Source: Desulfotomaculum sp. (lineage in GTDB: Bacteria > Bacillota > Desulfotomaculia > Desulfotomaculales > Nap2-2B). Taken from it: DNA of 31,150 nucleotides. The notes beneath the pieces are model-generated. The model was given only the letters and a program-made list of their open reading frames with translations, searched no databases and was not told where the DNA came from. Where the stretch lies: NCBI GenBank assembly GCA_003513005.1, contig DOTD01000081.1:1-31150 (forward strand). The letters are read 5' to 3'. The position numbers and the translations under genes were made by a program. Positions 16,848-24,859 of the stretch are shown here, piece after piece (the stretch's first letter is position 1; every line of letters starts with the position of its first letter).

Positions 16848-16964
16848 TTAAAAAGTCTTTAAAGTATTGCGAAAGAAATTCCGTATTTTGTCTTTGGCAA
16901 TTACTTTGGCGGCAAAGGCTGTCATCGACACTGCGCACAGCATTAACTTTATAGATTTTCTCAC
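16848..16964 (-). CDS. 38-residue small protein
   Basis: A GTG at 16964 follows GGAGGT by six bases on the minus strand and opens 38 codons: MRKSIKLMLCAVSMTAFAAK, then KVIAKDKIRNFFRNTLKTF-like basic residues. The N-terminal half is a basic-hydrophobic segment that resembles a signal or membrane anchor. The strong ribosome site makes it credible. There are no homologues I can name. The rest of 16586-17366 holds no other gene apart from the repeat-like segment listed separately. Confidence 0.4.
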   Translation of the reverse strand: MRKSIKLMLCAVSMTAFAAKVIAKDKIRNFFRNTLKTF

Positions 16965-17056
16965 GACCGGACCTCCTTCACAGATTAACTGTTTTTATGG
17001 TGTCCGCCGCGGGTGTTGTTTATGTATCTACACTTTGAAAACAATCTTTCATTAGG

Positions 17057-17200
17057 GAGGTCAACTGCCTACGTGCTTAATAATCGCTTTCTTATATTTG
17101 TACGAACTCGTTCACCCTCGGGCTCGGTCAAAACTCGGCGCCAGTGCGCCTCAAACACTTCCCCCGCTTATCCTCCGGGTTCTCTCGTTCTCTGAATTAA
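17057..17200. repeat. Conserved-looking intergenic element, possible dispersed repeat
   Basis: This non-coding stretch is GC-rich between AT-rich flanks and contains GGCGC-CAGT-GCGCC (a 5-base stem) and a CTCG-rich segment. Its accidental + strand translation (VRTRSPSGSVKTRRQC) resembles spurious ORFs that I recall from several clostridial genomes, which suggests a dispersed DNA element rather than a gene. This is memory-based and uncertain. Confidence 0.3.
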
Positions 17201-17366
17201 GGCTCAAAATCCATTTAAGTCATTGACCTCCTTTTGCCAGATGAATTTTCATACTTATTAACTGGCGATTATCTGGCGCCGCTTGAATTTCCGGCTGGCG
17301 GAAGGAAATTTTAAAATCAGTCAGAAAATAAACTATATGAAATTTGCATAGGAGGAGGCGGATAAT

Positions 17367-17822
17367 TTGGAAAGCAGGATTGCCCGGGAATTACAAATAA
17401 AATATGAGCCCGTAGCTGTCATCTTTACTAATGAACTGCCGCCGGATGCTTTACAGTTCAAAGAAGGAAAATGGGGCTGTGTAATTGCAATGCTTACTGC
17501 CGCCGCCAAAGGCTTTGTGGATCAACTGCCTGTAACAGATATCCCCTATACCTATGTTGTTTTTAAACCTCTGTCTCTGGCGGATCCGGATAAAGAAATC
17601 CTGCAACTGGTCATCTTTTATGTAAATGCCGATCAATTGACAGCCCTGGTTGTACTGGCCAATTACGATGATCCGGACAGCAGCAGTGTTTATATACCAC
17701 AGGCTTCAGGGCGCCAGAGCACCTGCCTGATTCCTTTCCATGAGTCACAGCAGGAACGGCCCCGCGCTGTAGTCGGGCTGATGGATGTCTCGGCCCGTCC
17801 GTACGTTGACCCGGGAATTTTG
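17367..17822 (+). pseudogene. DUF169 family gene, internally deleted and 3' truncated
   Basis: The reading frame starts ESRIARELQIKYEPVAVIF and KWGCVIAMLTAAAKG, exactly as DUF169 proteins do, then jumps to FVDQLPVTDIPYTYVVFKPL. Intact members have roughly 70 residues between these points, including a Cys/Gly-rich stretch that is missing here. After VSARPYVDPGIL, near 17822, homology stops because the bases beyond belong to the opposite-strand ABC gene. The formal ORF runs to 17954. GGAGGAGG before the TTG start is intact. This is a decayed gene with two deletion scars. Confidence 0.75.
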
Positions 17823-18470
17823 GCGCCCAACAAGTTCATACAGCCTTCCGCCGTTTTTAATGACTACTTCAGCCAGGCGCGCTCTGTCTTCCTTATCGCT
17901 CAACAGCGCCTTTCTCAACAGCGCCTTTCCTTTCTCTCCTGCCCAGGAAATTGAAAAACAGGCTTCTTCCAGCGCCGCATCCAGATCAGGAGTTCGCCCT
18001 CCGATTTCCACTTCCACCTCTACGGTTTTTCCGGTCAGATAGTCAATCGGTCCTTCTTCGATAATTCTCCCCTTATTGATAATAGCCACTCTGTCACAGT
18101 TCATTTCTACTTCGCTCAGCAGGTGGCTGTTTAGAAAAACTGTTTTCCTCTTCCATTTCTGTTCCAGGATGATTTCCCGGACTTCTTTGCGGCCAAGCGG
18201 GTCAAGCGCCGACGTAGGCTCGTCCAGGAAGAGAAGATCAGGATCGGTGAGCAGGGCGCTGGCCAGACCGAGGCGCTGCTGCATGCCCTTGCTGTATGTG
18301 CGCACCCGCTGTTTTTCCCTGCCTGTCAGACCTGTAATTTCCAGGACATGGGCGATCCTGGAATGCCTTGCCGAAGGATCAAGACGGCCCAAAGAGAAAT
18401 GCAGGTTGAGGACTTCCAGGCCGGTAAGCCAGTCCTGGTAATGAAAGTTTTCCGGCAGAAAGTCGATCGT
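17820..18470 (-). pseudogene. ABC transporter ATP-binding subunit, truncated at both ends
   Basis: The minus frame encodes DFLPENFHYQDWLTGLEVLN, then YSKGMQQRLGLASALL (signature motif), LLFLDEPTSALD (Walker B) and NSHLLSEVE (H loop), typical of ABC-2 type ATPases. The Walker A region and start are absent: the frame is open only from about 18512 with no plausible start, so roughly the first 80 residues are lost. The C-terminus breaks at GGRLYELVGRQ, at the junction with the DUF169 remnant. A 15-base tandem duplication lies near 17898-17927. It cannot be a working ATPase. Confidence 0.8.
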
Positions 18471-18614
18471 TACCTTCCTACTGGCCCGACTCCTTAGGCC
18501 ACAAAGCTGTTTTTATGCAACCTCACCGCCGTCCGGATTATGCGCTTGGCTGACAGTTTTCCTCTAAATATAGAATAAACGAAATAGAATAACTTTCGAA
18601 CCTCTTCAAGAATC

Positions 18615-19425
18615 CTACTCAATCTTATTTAAGAAAAAGTCAATAGTATATTTAACAACGGTTTTTCCGGCAGGGGCAAATTTATCGCTGTAGTTAAAAA
18701 TGCGCAGTGAGAATCCGTCGACATGTTGTTTTCCTAAAAGGATAGTTTCTTTGTAAAAGACGATATTCAGGGGGGTCTCCTTCTCAAAGGTCCGGGAAAC
18801 GCCATAGCTGACCATTACCGTTGGGTAGATCAACCGCCAGTTCTGGTATCGTATCCTTGTCTTTTCATCGACATAACGTCCGCCAAGGAGTTTAAATATT
18901 GTGCTGTATCCGTCCGCAGCGGAAACTACCGTTTCTGCTTCATATTTGCTCCCGTCGGTGAGGCGTATGCCTTTTGCCGAATTGTTTTCAACCAGGATTT
19001 CTTCCACCCTGGTATTGTAGAACACCTCTCCGCCCAGAGCTTTATAGCGGTTTTCGATGGCGCCGACGAAGTCCCGGCAGCCTCCTTCTAAAAGGGCTAT
19101 CTGGTTATCCGCTAATAGGGTCAGAAGCAGGGCGACAAACCAGACGGGTACTTCCGGCATAAACAAGTTCACTATAATCTTTCGCAGCAAATCGTTCTTG
19201 ATTGTACGGGCGTAATCTCCTATCGGCTGGGCGTACTTGCCGGTGAAGTACTTGAAGTACTTGCGCATCTCCCAAAACATGCTGAGCTTGTTTGAAGTGG
19301 TCATTAATTCCGGTGGGTTTTCCATAACGCCGAACATCTGCGCACCGCGCACGTCTCGGGAAATGGCGATTATTTCATCGATAACTGCCGCATCAGCAGC
19401 GGAAAGGGATTTTAACTGCTGGACA
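18615..19425 (-). pseudogene. Phytoene-desaturase/CrtI-like FAD oxidoreductase fragment
   Basis: The frame covers the middle of a NAD(P)/FAD-dependent oxidoreductase of the carotenoid-isomerase type: LEGGCRDFVGAIENRYKALG, GGEVFYNTRVEEILVENN, AKGIRLTDGSKYEAETVVSA. The N-terminal Rossmann GxGxxG region (about 150 residues) and the C-terminal FAD-binding end are missing, since the protein stops after GKTVVKYTIDFFLNKIE. Similarity reaches back to about 19425, then the frame breaks. The nominal ATG ORF of 245 residues starts inside the domain. Confidence 0.7.
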
Positions 19426-19822
19426 GGAGATCGAGGTCGCGGGTAAAGAGAGTTTTTCTCCGTTTTAAGGAGCCTCCTTTATGTGCTGAACGAGTACTTG
19501 CAGGGGCATACTTTATTAGGAATGCTAAAAAAGGGTAGATAATCCGGATCGGTGATTTGACAGTTTCAAACAACAGCCTGCCGCATTTAAGTTTGTTTAT
19601 TTACAGGCTCCGGCTGATCTTATATACTTCGCCGCAATAAAAATCAGGCTAATAATCTGTCCTGATATTTTCTCCAGTATCTGCAAAATATCTCCAGTAG
19701 ATTTTCTAAATTATCTTATGATATTCGACTGTTTAATGGACAGATGTTCCTTTACTTTTCTTATTAGACATCCATGCCGTTTAATGCGCTTGCAGGCTGC
19801 TAATGAAAGGGGTTTTTTAAGA

Positions 19823-20713
19823 TTGAGGGACAAGATTATTATTAGCGCAACGATTGCAGCAACGATTTTTATCATAGGATTTGCCGCCGGCTGCGGGCAA
19901 ATAAAGAATACGCAGCCGCCCGGCGGTCAGAACATGATCGCAAAAGCGCAGGAAGCGACACCTAAAACAATGGATGTGGCTGTTTATTATGTAAAGAAGA
20001 CAAACAAAGATTTCTGCCTGGTCCGGGAATCACATACCGTTGCCTATACACGGCGTGTGGCCAGGGCTGCCCTGGAAGAGTTGATTAACGGGCAGCCATT
20101 TACCGAAAATGCATTTACCGTCCTGCCGCGCGAAACCCGGATAAGGGGGATCAGTATAAACAATGGGCTTGCCAGTGTCGATTTTTCCAGCGAGGTTTTA
20201 AAAGCCGAACCTGAATCCGGAGTTGGCGCTCTTGGGATTCAAGGCATAGTCAACACATTAACCGAATTTCCCACGATTGAACAGGTGGCTTTCAAGGTTG
20301 ACGGGACCCTGGATCAGCAGGCAAGAGAATGGTGGGGAAACGGCAGCCTTTCCGAAACACCGTATAAGCGTGACCTGTCTAACGTTTTGGAGCCTGCCGT
20401 CTGGATCACGATGCCTGTAAAGGAGGAACTTGTGGATATTCCCATGAAAGTCGCTGGTTACACCCGGATTGTTGACGCACCAATTAATCTGCGAATTGTC
20501 ACCGGGAGCGGGGTAAAACTTGCCGAGGGTTGCGCCAGAGCATCCGCAGATAATCCCGGCAGGGGCGAGTTCTCAACTTATCTTAAATTCCAAAGGCCGT
20601 CTGTTGACAGCGGATATCTGGAAGTATTCCATTGCGGCTCAGAAAAAAAATGTAAAGAGCTTAACAAAGTACGCATTCCGATAAAGTTCAACCAGACGGC
20701 AGCCACGAGCTAG
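19823..20713 (+). CDS. GerMN-Gmad2 lipoprotein, sporulation/germination type
   Basis: This secreted lipoprotein has a signal helix ending in the lipobox GFAAGC (Cys near residue 24 from the TTG at 19823). A GerMN domain follows (about 55-170: AVYYVKKTNKDFCLV, GIQGIVNTLTEFPTIEQVAF), then a Gmad2 immunoglobulin-like domain (about 190-290: VWITMPVKEELVDIPMKVAG). GerM-type proteins act in spore envelope assembly and germination. Longer in-frame starts exist (19718, 19784), but they put about 20-35 extra residues before the signal helix. The gene-free stretch 19426-19822 shows no clear gene. Confidence 0.8.
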   Translation: MRDKIIISATIAATIFIIGFAAGCGQIKNTQPPGGQNMIAKAQEATPKTMDVAVYYVKKTNKDFCLVRESHTVAYTRRVARAALEELINGQPFTENAFTVLPRETRIRGISINNGLASVDFSSEVLKAEPESGVGALGIQGIVNTLTEFPTIEQVAFKVDGTLDQQAREWWGNGSLSETPYKRDLSNVLEPAVWITMPVKEELVDIPMKVAGYTRIVDAPINLRIVTGSGVKLAEGCARASADNPGRGEFSTYLKFQRPSVDSGYLEVFHCGSEKKCKELNKVRIPIKFNQTAATS

Positions 20714-20726
20714 AGTTTAAATGGGC

Positions 20727-21923
20727 TTAATGCAACTTCAATAACCAGTAATATACGGTGAACCATAGAAACCACTGGCTGTGGGTTAGACTTTCGTGAA
20801 GCATGTTAAATATTATAAGAGGGAAAATAATCATTAATAGAGCGGCTACAAAAACAGTCATACTGCGCCTTACCCTGACTAAATCCCAAATTTCCATCGC
20901 CGGCGGGCGCAGGTTTAGCTGGACCGAACCGTTGGGACAGCTGCGCACACAATTCATGCAAAGCTTGCAGTCCTGGTTGTTGTCAATAAAAGGGACATGT
21001 TGGAAAAGGGGGTAGCCCGGATTATTATCGGCCCCTTTATAACAGCTGTAAGTTGTGCACTTGTTCAGGCAAAGTTCAGCATTGGAGCGTAATTCGAGCG
21101 GGGAAGCCATTGAACAAACCCCGAACATGTCTCCCAGGGGACAGATATGACGGCGCCAGGAATGGCGCGGAAGTAAAACGGTCGTAATCACGGCGCCTGA
21201 AACAATAGACAGAAAAAGGATTCCCGTAGCCCTGGGGGATTGCCTCATGTTGGTTATTTCTTCAATCCAGAGTATGAAGACAAATAAAAAAGTTATGATC
21301 AGGTAATCATTCTTTTTAATAAATGCGGGAATCGGTTTGGCCAGGTGAAAGAATCTTTGAAAAAAGGAAGCTATGTTGGACATGGGGCAGACAGAACAGG
21401 TAAGGCGCCCGAAGAAAAGTACGCAAAAGACAAACGACGGCCAGCCGAGCGACCAGGAAATCATTGTGCCCCAATTTTGGCTGTGATCTTTCGTTCCGAA
21501 CAAATTCAGGCATATATTTGTGACAAACGCCAGGGTAACGGCGGCCTGAAAATAACCGGGGTAGATCTTTTTCTGAATTGCCGCCATCAGGGGTTTTATT
21601 CGCAGAAGGTTAATGCCAGGTCCGATATTTCCCAATGCGACGCCTAAAAAGATATGTTCGGACTCAATCCTGTCATTTTCCGCAATCTGAAAAGCTCTTT
21701 CCAGGGCCTCTGCGAGTTCGGTTATATTTTTCTGCAAATAGTCATGAGACAGCAATTTACCCATGGCTTCTTCATTGACAGGCGGGACGGGCCTTTTATA
21801 TATCTGGGCGGATCTCTTTAATAAATAATCAACAAGTTCGGGAATGTCCCTCTTTCTCTGTCTTAACGGAGCAAAAACGACTTTATTGTTCAAATATTTT
21901 TCAAGAATATCCGATCCAGGATT
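20727..21923 (-). pseudogene. Sigma-54 activator/polyferredoxin fusion, 5' truncated
   Basis: The frame opens after a stop at 21924-21926 with the end of a sigma-54 AAA+ domain (APLRQRKRDIPELVDYLL, then an altered lid LSHDYLQKNITELAEALERA). It continues into a NapH/NosR-like membrane iron-sulfur domain: several membrane helices and Cys motifs CSVCP, CPLGDMFGVC, CLNKC-SC, and CKLCMNCVRSCP. A complete protein would have about 200 more N-terminal residues with Walker A/B and GAFTGA, all missing. The only start is a TTG at 21893 without a ribosome site. The C-terminus also seems short. The intact fusion would be a redox-sensing activator, which is inference. Confidence 0.7.
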
Positions 21924-21969
21924 CTACCGGGTAAAGTTATTAATATTTTCCTTCTTAGTATAGTCATTT

Positions 21970-22842
21970 TTAGCTTATGCGCAGCCAAAGACCAATAGTT
22001 AGTTCTGCTATATCGGCTCCGCAGGGGATCAACCAGACATTTTGCCCGTCGAAAACGCCGCCTTGGAATGACCAGTCATTTCTATTCAAGCTATCCGGCC
22101 AGGAACCATATCCGGTCATGACTCCGGTATCCTTATCGATCTTAACTACCCGGTCTGCAAAACAGGGGACCATCCAGATGTTCTGCCCGTCATAGATTGC
22201 GCCGCGGAAAGCATATTGCCCCAAAGAGAAATCCGCCGGCCAGTCGGGATGAAAGAGCTGGTCTTCTCCCGGCTTGACCAGGCCAGCCTGAACTACCGTG
22301 GCTACAATCCAGTAAGCCCAGTTGCCTGGGGCGACGTCTTTTATCGTAATATCATTCTCGGCAAGGGTGCCTCCCGTAAGCCTGATGAAAAGCGACACCG
22401 CTTCAGCCCGGCTGATTTTTTTATCCGGTCGGAAAGCGCCGTCGGGATATCCTTTGAAAAATCCCGCCTGCGCTGCGGCTTCAATTTCCCCGAAAACCCA
22501 GTGCTTTGAATTTACATCTTTAAATGAAGGATAAACGTTTTTTAACGGCTGCAGCCCTTTAGCTAAAACCACTGCCTTCGCCGCCTGGGAGCGGGTGACA
22601 TTTGCGCCTGGTTGAAAAGTCCCGTCCGGGAATCCGTTGATAATGCCTTTTTCAGTTAAGTAACGGATGAAAGGCAGGAGAGGGTCGTTTTCAGTAATAT
22701 CTTTAAACTGCGTTTTTACTGCAGTTTGATCTTCGGAGGCTGTTGCGGCAATTGATGCGGCATTTGAGGTAAGAATAAGGCATAAGAACAGGCAGGAAAT
22801 GATGATTAATAATTTGAAAAGATTTTTATTAGGTCGATACAA
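21970..22842 (-). CDS. SLH-domain surface protein, C-terminally shortened
   Basis: The 290-residue exported protein starts at a TTG behind GGAAGAG, with a signal helix (residues 8-32) and two clear SLH repeats (FKDITENDPLLPFIRYLTEK, IINGFPDGTFQPG; FKDVNSKHWVFGEIEAAAQ, FFKGYPDGAFRPD). A third, weaker one follows (IKDVAPGNWAYWIVATVV). SLH repeats anchor proteins to cell-wall polymer. Two copies of a propeller-like repeat come next (GAIYDGQNIWMVPCFADRVV and GGVFDGQNVWLIPCGAD); the second breaks off in unrelated sequence (ELTIGLWLRIS), so the original protein was probably longer. Confidence 0.75.
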   Translation of the reverse strand: MYRPNKNLFKLLIIISCLFLCLILTSNAASIAATASEDQTAVKTQFKDITENDPLLPFIRYLTEKGIINGFPDGTFQPGANVTRSQAAKAVVLAKGLQPLKNVYPSFKDVNSKHWVFGEIEAAAQAGFFKGYPDGAFRPDKKISRAEAVSLFIRLTGGTLAENDITIKDVAPGNWAYWIVATVVQAGLVKPGEDQLFHPDWPADFSLGQYAFRGAIYDGQNIWMVPCFADRVVKIDKDTGVMTGYGSWPDSLNRNDWSFQGGVFDGQNVWLIPCGADIAELTIGLWLRIS

Positions 22843-22947
22843 CTTTTTTCTCTTCCTTAAAAGCTCTATGTTTTAGCTTAAATATTAAATCTGTTTAAAT
22901 AAAGTTGAAGAGGAGAGGAGTTGATATATAATAGATTTAAGAGGTAG

Positions 22948-22997
22948 TATTTCTTTAAGCAAAAAGCCGGATTACCGGCTTTTTGCTTAAAGAAATA
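22948..22997. terminator. Long perfect hairpin, bidirectional terminator-like
   Basis: Two 23-base arms (22948-22970 and 22975-22997) are perfectly complementary around an ATTA loop. The core AAAAAGCCGG/CCGGCTTTTT has the A-tract, GC stem, T-tract order of a terminator in either direction, extended by AT-rich pairs. It lies between the amidase and SLH genes, both on the minus strand. Confidence 0.6.
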
Positions 22998-23036
22998 TAC
23001 TCTAAAAGATTTTAATTTATTATTTCAAAGATAATA

Positions 23037-23054
23037 TTGTCTCCCAGGAGACAA
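23037..23054 (-). terminator. Short hairpin after the amidase gene
   Basis: TTGTCTCC (23037-23044) and GGAGACAA (23047-23054) form an 8-base perfect stem ten bases beyond the amidase stop. The T-run on the minus strand is weak, so termination may rely on the longer hairpin just beyond. Confidence 0.35.
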
Positions 23055-23064
23055 ATTTAATTTT

Positions 23065-23766
23065 TTAAAGAAAACCAAGTTTTTTAAGAACAGCGGCAAA
23101 TTCATCCCAGGTAACAGGATCATTTCCTGAACACCTGTTATTCAGGGAAAATCTTTTCGAAAGTTTTTCAAAGGGTGTTTCAGGAAAATCGGGAATTGGA
23201 TTCAGGTAAAAACCCAGATATGAGGCGATACCGCTTGCTATAGCCCAGGCAGCCCTGTCCTGGAAGTCGGCTGTTTTCAGCAGAGCTTCTTCCTGGTAGT
23301 TGGAAATATAGGCCAGTTCGACCAATGCTGATGGACAGGCGCTGTAGTTTAAAACGTCATGGTCCTTTTCTCTCAAGCCACGGCTGAACAGGCCAACAGC
23401 TGGGACCAATTTGTTATGAATACTTGCCGCCAGGCGTCTCGCTTTCTCGTTTCCTGTGTTATGGTAGGTTACTACTCCACTGTTGTTTTTATCTTTTTCA
23501 TTATTGCAGTGAATTGAAACAAAACAATTGGCGCAGGCTTTTTTTGCAATTGAAGCACGCTCTTTTAAATCCATTGCCGCATCGTTGGCCAAAGATTTGT
23601 TATCCCTTCGGGTCAGGTGGACTTTTACAGAGGGTGACAAATATTTTTCGGCCTGGAAAGCTACAGACAGAGCGATATCCGACTCAAACGTTCCGTTAGG
23701 CCCGATTGCTCCGGAATCAAATCCCCCATGCCCGGGGTCCAGTACAGCTACAACGTTATTAATCAA
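23065..23766 (-). CDS. N-acetylmuramoyl-L-alanine amidase (Amidase_3/CwlD-like)
   Basis: This zinc amidase cleaves the bond between MurNAc and the stem peptide. From the TTG at 23766 (AAGGTGG ribosome site) it has 233 residues: zinc ligands H13 (DPGHGG), E28 and H86 (SIHCN), catalytic E150 (ALVELAYISN). No signal peptide is seen from this start; an upstream in-frame extension (to 23823) adds a Cys-rich, lysine-rich stretch without a site. The C-terminal 40 residues (PVTWDEFAAVLKKLGFL) look like an appended small domain. It may act on spore cortex or during lysis. Confidence 0.85.
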   Translation of the reverse strand: MINNVVAVLDPGHGGFDSGAIGPNGTFESDIALSVAFQAEKYLSPSVKVHLTRRDNKSLANDAAMDLKERASIAKKACANCFVSIHCNNEKDKNNSGVVTYHNTGNEKARRLAASIHNKLVPAVGLFSRGLREKDHDVLNYSACPSALVELAYISNYQEEALLKTADFQDRAAWAIASGIASYLGFYLNPIPDFPETPFEKLSKRFSLNNRCSGNDPVTWDEFAAVLKKLGFL

Positions 23767-23902
23767 ACACACCACCTTTTTTATGCACATGACTTTTTTT
23801 GTACAACATTTCTCTTCTACCAAAAAAACAACTTGTACACAATAGCGGACAAATACGAAATACAGGCAAATAATATCGAAATGCGTCCATATACATGTTA
23901 AG

Positions 23903-23925
23903 ACTAAATATGATGAATATTTAGT
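23903..23925. promoter_or_regulatory. 9-base palindrome, possible operator
   Basis: ACTAAATAT and ATATTTAGT form a perfect inverted repeat with a 5-base spacer in the gene-free stretch 23767-24020. It lies upstream of both the amidase (-) and the candidate sRNA (+). It could bind a dimeric regulator; nothing more can be said. Confidence 0.3.
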
Positions 23926-23985
23926 ACGTATATCTCTATTATTGTCTGTTTATCTCTCTTGCAGATTAGAGGTAATATTTCCCTC

Positions 23986-24014
23986 TTGAATAAGACGGGC
24001 TGTTTTGCTATGCT
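23986..24014 (+). promoter_or_regulatory. Promoter of candidate sRNA
   Basis: TTGAAT (23986-23991), a 17-base spacer and TATGCT (24009-24014) predict a start at about G24021, which is exactly the first base of a 10-base stem. Confidence 0.55.
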
Positions 24015-24020
24015 TTACAT

Positions 24021-24141
24021 GCAGGCCCGGTAGAAACAGTCGATTCTTAAAAAACCGGCCTTTCCCCTGGGGCCGGGCCTGCAAAACATAAGTACCTCCT
24101 TTCGTTAAGCTTTTTGGGCCTTTTGAGGCCCCCTTTTTTTT
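24021..24141 (+). ncRNA. Candidate small RNA with exposed anti-SD segment
   Basis: A promoter is followed by GCAGGCCCGG (24021-24030), perfectly paired with CCGGGCCTGC (24073-24082). An inner CCGGCC/GGCCGG alternative pairing overlaps the right arm. Next comes an unpaired stretch containing GTACCTCCTTTCG (24091-24103), complementary to a strong Shine-Dalgarno site. It ends at a terminator, GGGCC/GGCCC plus eight Ts (24116-24141). The size of about 120 bases and this layout fit a base-pairing regulator that blocks ribosome sites. No Rfam family is recognised. On the opposite strand the same bases give a 24-codon ORF with a fine ribosome site, which is the mirror of the anti-SD. Confidence 0.6.
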
Positions 24142-24143
24142 GT

Positions 24144-24176
24144 CCAGGCTATATCCCTCATGCCTGGTTTTTTTTT
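24144..24176 (+). terminator. Second, backup terminator
   Basis: CCAGGC (24144-24149) and GCCTGG (24162-24167), then nine Ts, sit three bases behind the first terminator. Two + strand terminators in tandem show that a + strand transcript ends here although no + strand gene precedes. Confidence 0.8.
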
Positions 24177-24404
24177 GCTTAGGCGGCCGCAGACCTTTCT
24201 AAATATAGCCTCGTCACATTTTCCTAAGAATTAATAATTTAAAACAACTTAGTAAATGAAGCCCAATACGTTTTTTGAATAAGCAATCTCGCTCAAAGTG
24301 CTTCACGCCGAAAAACAAAGGTGTCGTCTGATAAGCCTGCACTCTGGTGAATACGGATTTGCCCGCATGGTTAAAATAACTTTAGTGAGAAAGAATATGT
24401 TATT

Positions 24405-24566
24405 ATGCCGCATGGAATAGAATGTAAAATTGAAGAATGCTATCACAACAGCACAGGCAAATGCACTGCTGACAGCATAATGGTCAGATCAAGCGTTGCC
24501 GATAAAAAATGCAGTATGTCGGAGAATACTTGCTGCGAGACTTTTAAGTCCAAAAAAATGTTTTAA
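24405..24566 (+). CDS. DUF1540 small cysteine protein
   Basis: This is a 53-residue protein with the DUF1540 Cys pattern: IECKIEECYHNSTGKCTAD near the start, then CSMSENTCCETFKSKK. The cysteines at 7, 12, 20, 36, 43 and 44 suggest a metal- or disulfide-bound mini-domain. Function is unknown. The ATG at 24405 has only a weak ribosome site (GAAAGAA). The 12-base hairpin at 24586-24621 lies just beyond. The stretch 24177-24404 shows nothing else. Confidence 0.7.
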   Translation: MPHGIECKIEECYHNSTGKCTADSIMVRSSVADKKCSMSENTCCETFKSKKMF

Positions 24567-24585
24567 TTTCAAATCCTGACATATT

Positions 24586-24621
24586 GTTGGCCCACCTTGA
24601 GATTGCATCAGGTGGGCCAAC
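24586..24621. terminator. 12-base hairpin between convergent genes
   Basis: GTTGGCCCACCT (24586-24597) and AGGTGGGCCAAC (24610-24621) pair perfectly with a 12-base loop. It lies between the + strand DUF1540 gene and the - strand zinc-ribbon gene, fitting a shared terminator, but T-runs are short on both sides. Confidence 0.5.
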
Positions 24622-24651
24622 TTTGAATGAAGGTTCAAAATTGCACTTCAT

Positions 24652-24834
24652 CTAGGAGAACAGGTTCATACAGAGCTTGCAGTAGAAACGGTAAGTCGGT
24701 GAATCATCTCCGATAAAGCAGTATGAATGCTCGTTGCGCACAGGCCGGGAGCAGCCGTAGCAGAGCACAAAGGGTGAGATTCTGAACCTGCCCACATAGG
24801 AAAATTGTTCGCCGTCCGGATTAATACTGTTCAT
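24652..24834 (-). CDS. Small zinc-ribbon protein, 60 residues
   Basis: An ATG at 24834 preceded by GAAAGGG opens MNSINPDGEQFSYVGRFRIS. Two Cys pairs follow, CYGCSRP (about residues 24-27) and CKLC (about 53-56), spaced like a zinc ribbon, ending CMNLFS. An upstream in-frame extension overlaps the oxidoreductase gene and has no site. Function is unknown. The gap to the oxidoreductase stop is 25 bases, so they are probably co-transcribed. Confidence 0.55.
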   Translation of the reverse strand: MNSINPDGEQFSYVGRFRISPFVLCYGCSRPVRNEHSYCFIGDDSPTYRFYCKLCMNLFS

Positions 24835-24859
24835 TAAATACCCTTTCTTTAAAAAGCGT

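Noticed and set aside
17013..17195. 60-codon + strand ORF
   Set aside because: It has no ribosome site and overlies the putative intergenic repeat. Its translation resembles known spurious ORFs.
24015..24089. 24-codon minus-strand ORF with an AGGAGGT site four bases before ATG
   Set aside because: The ribosome site is simply the complement of the anti-SD segment of the + strand sRNA candidate, which has its own promoter and two terminators. The + strand reading explains more, though a short peptide is not excluded.
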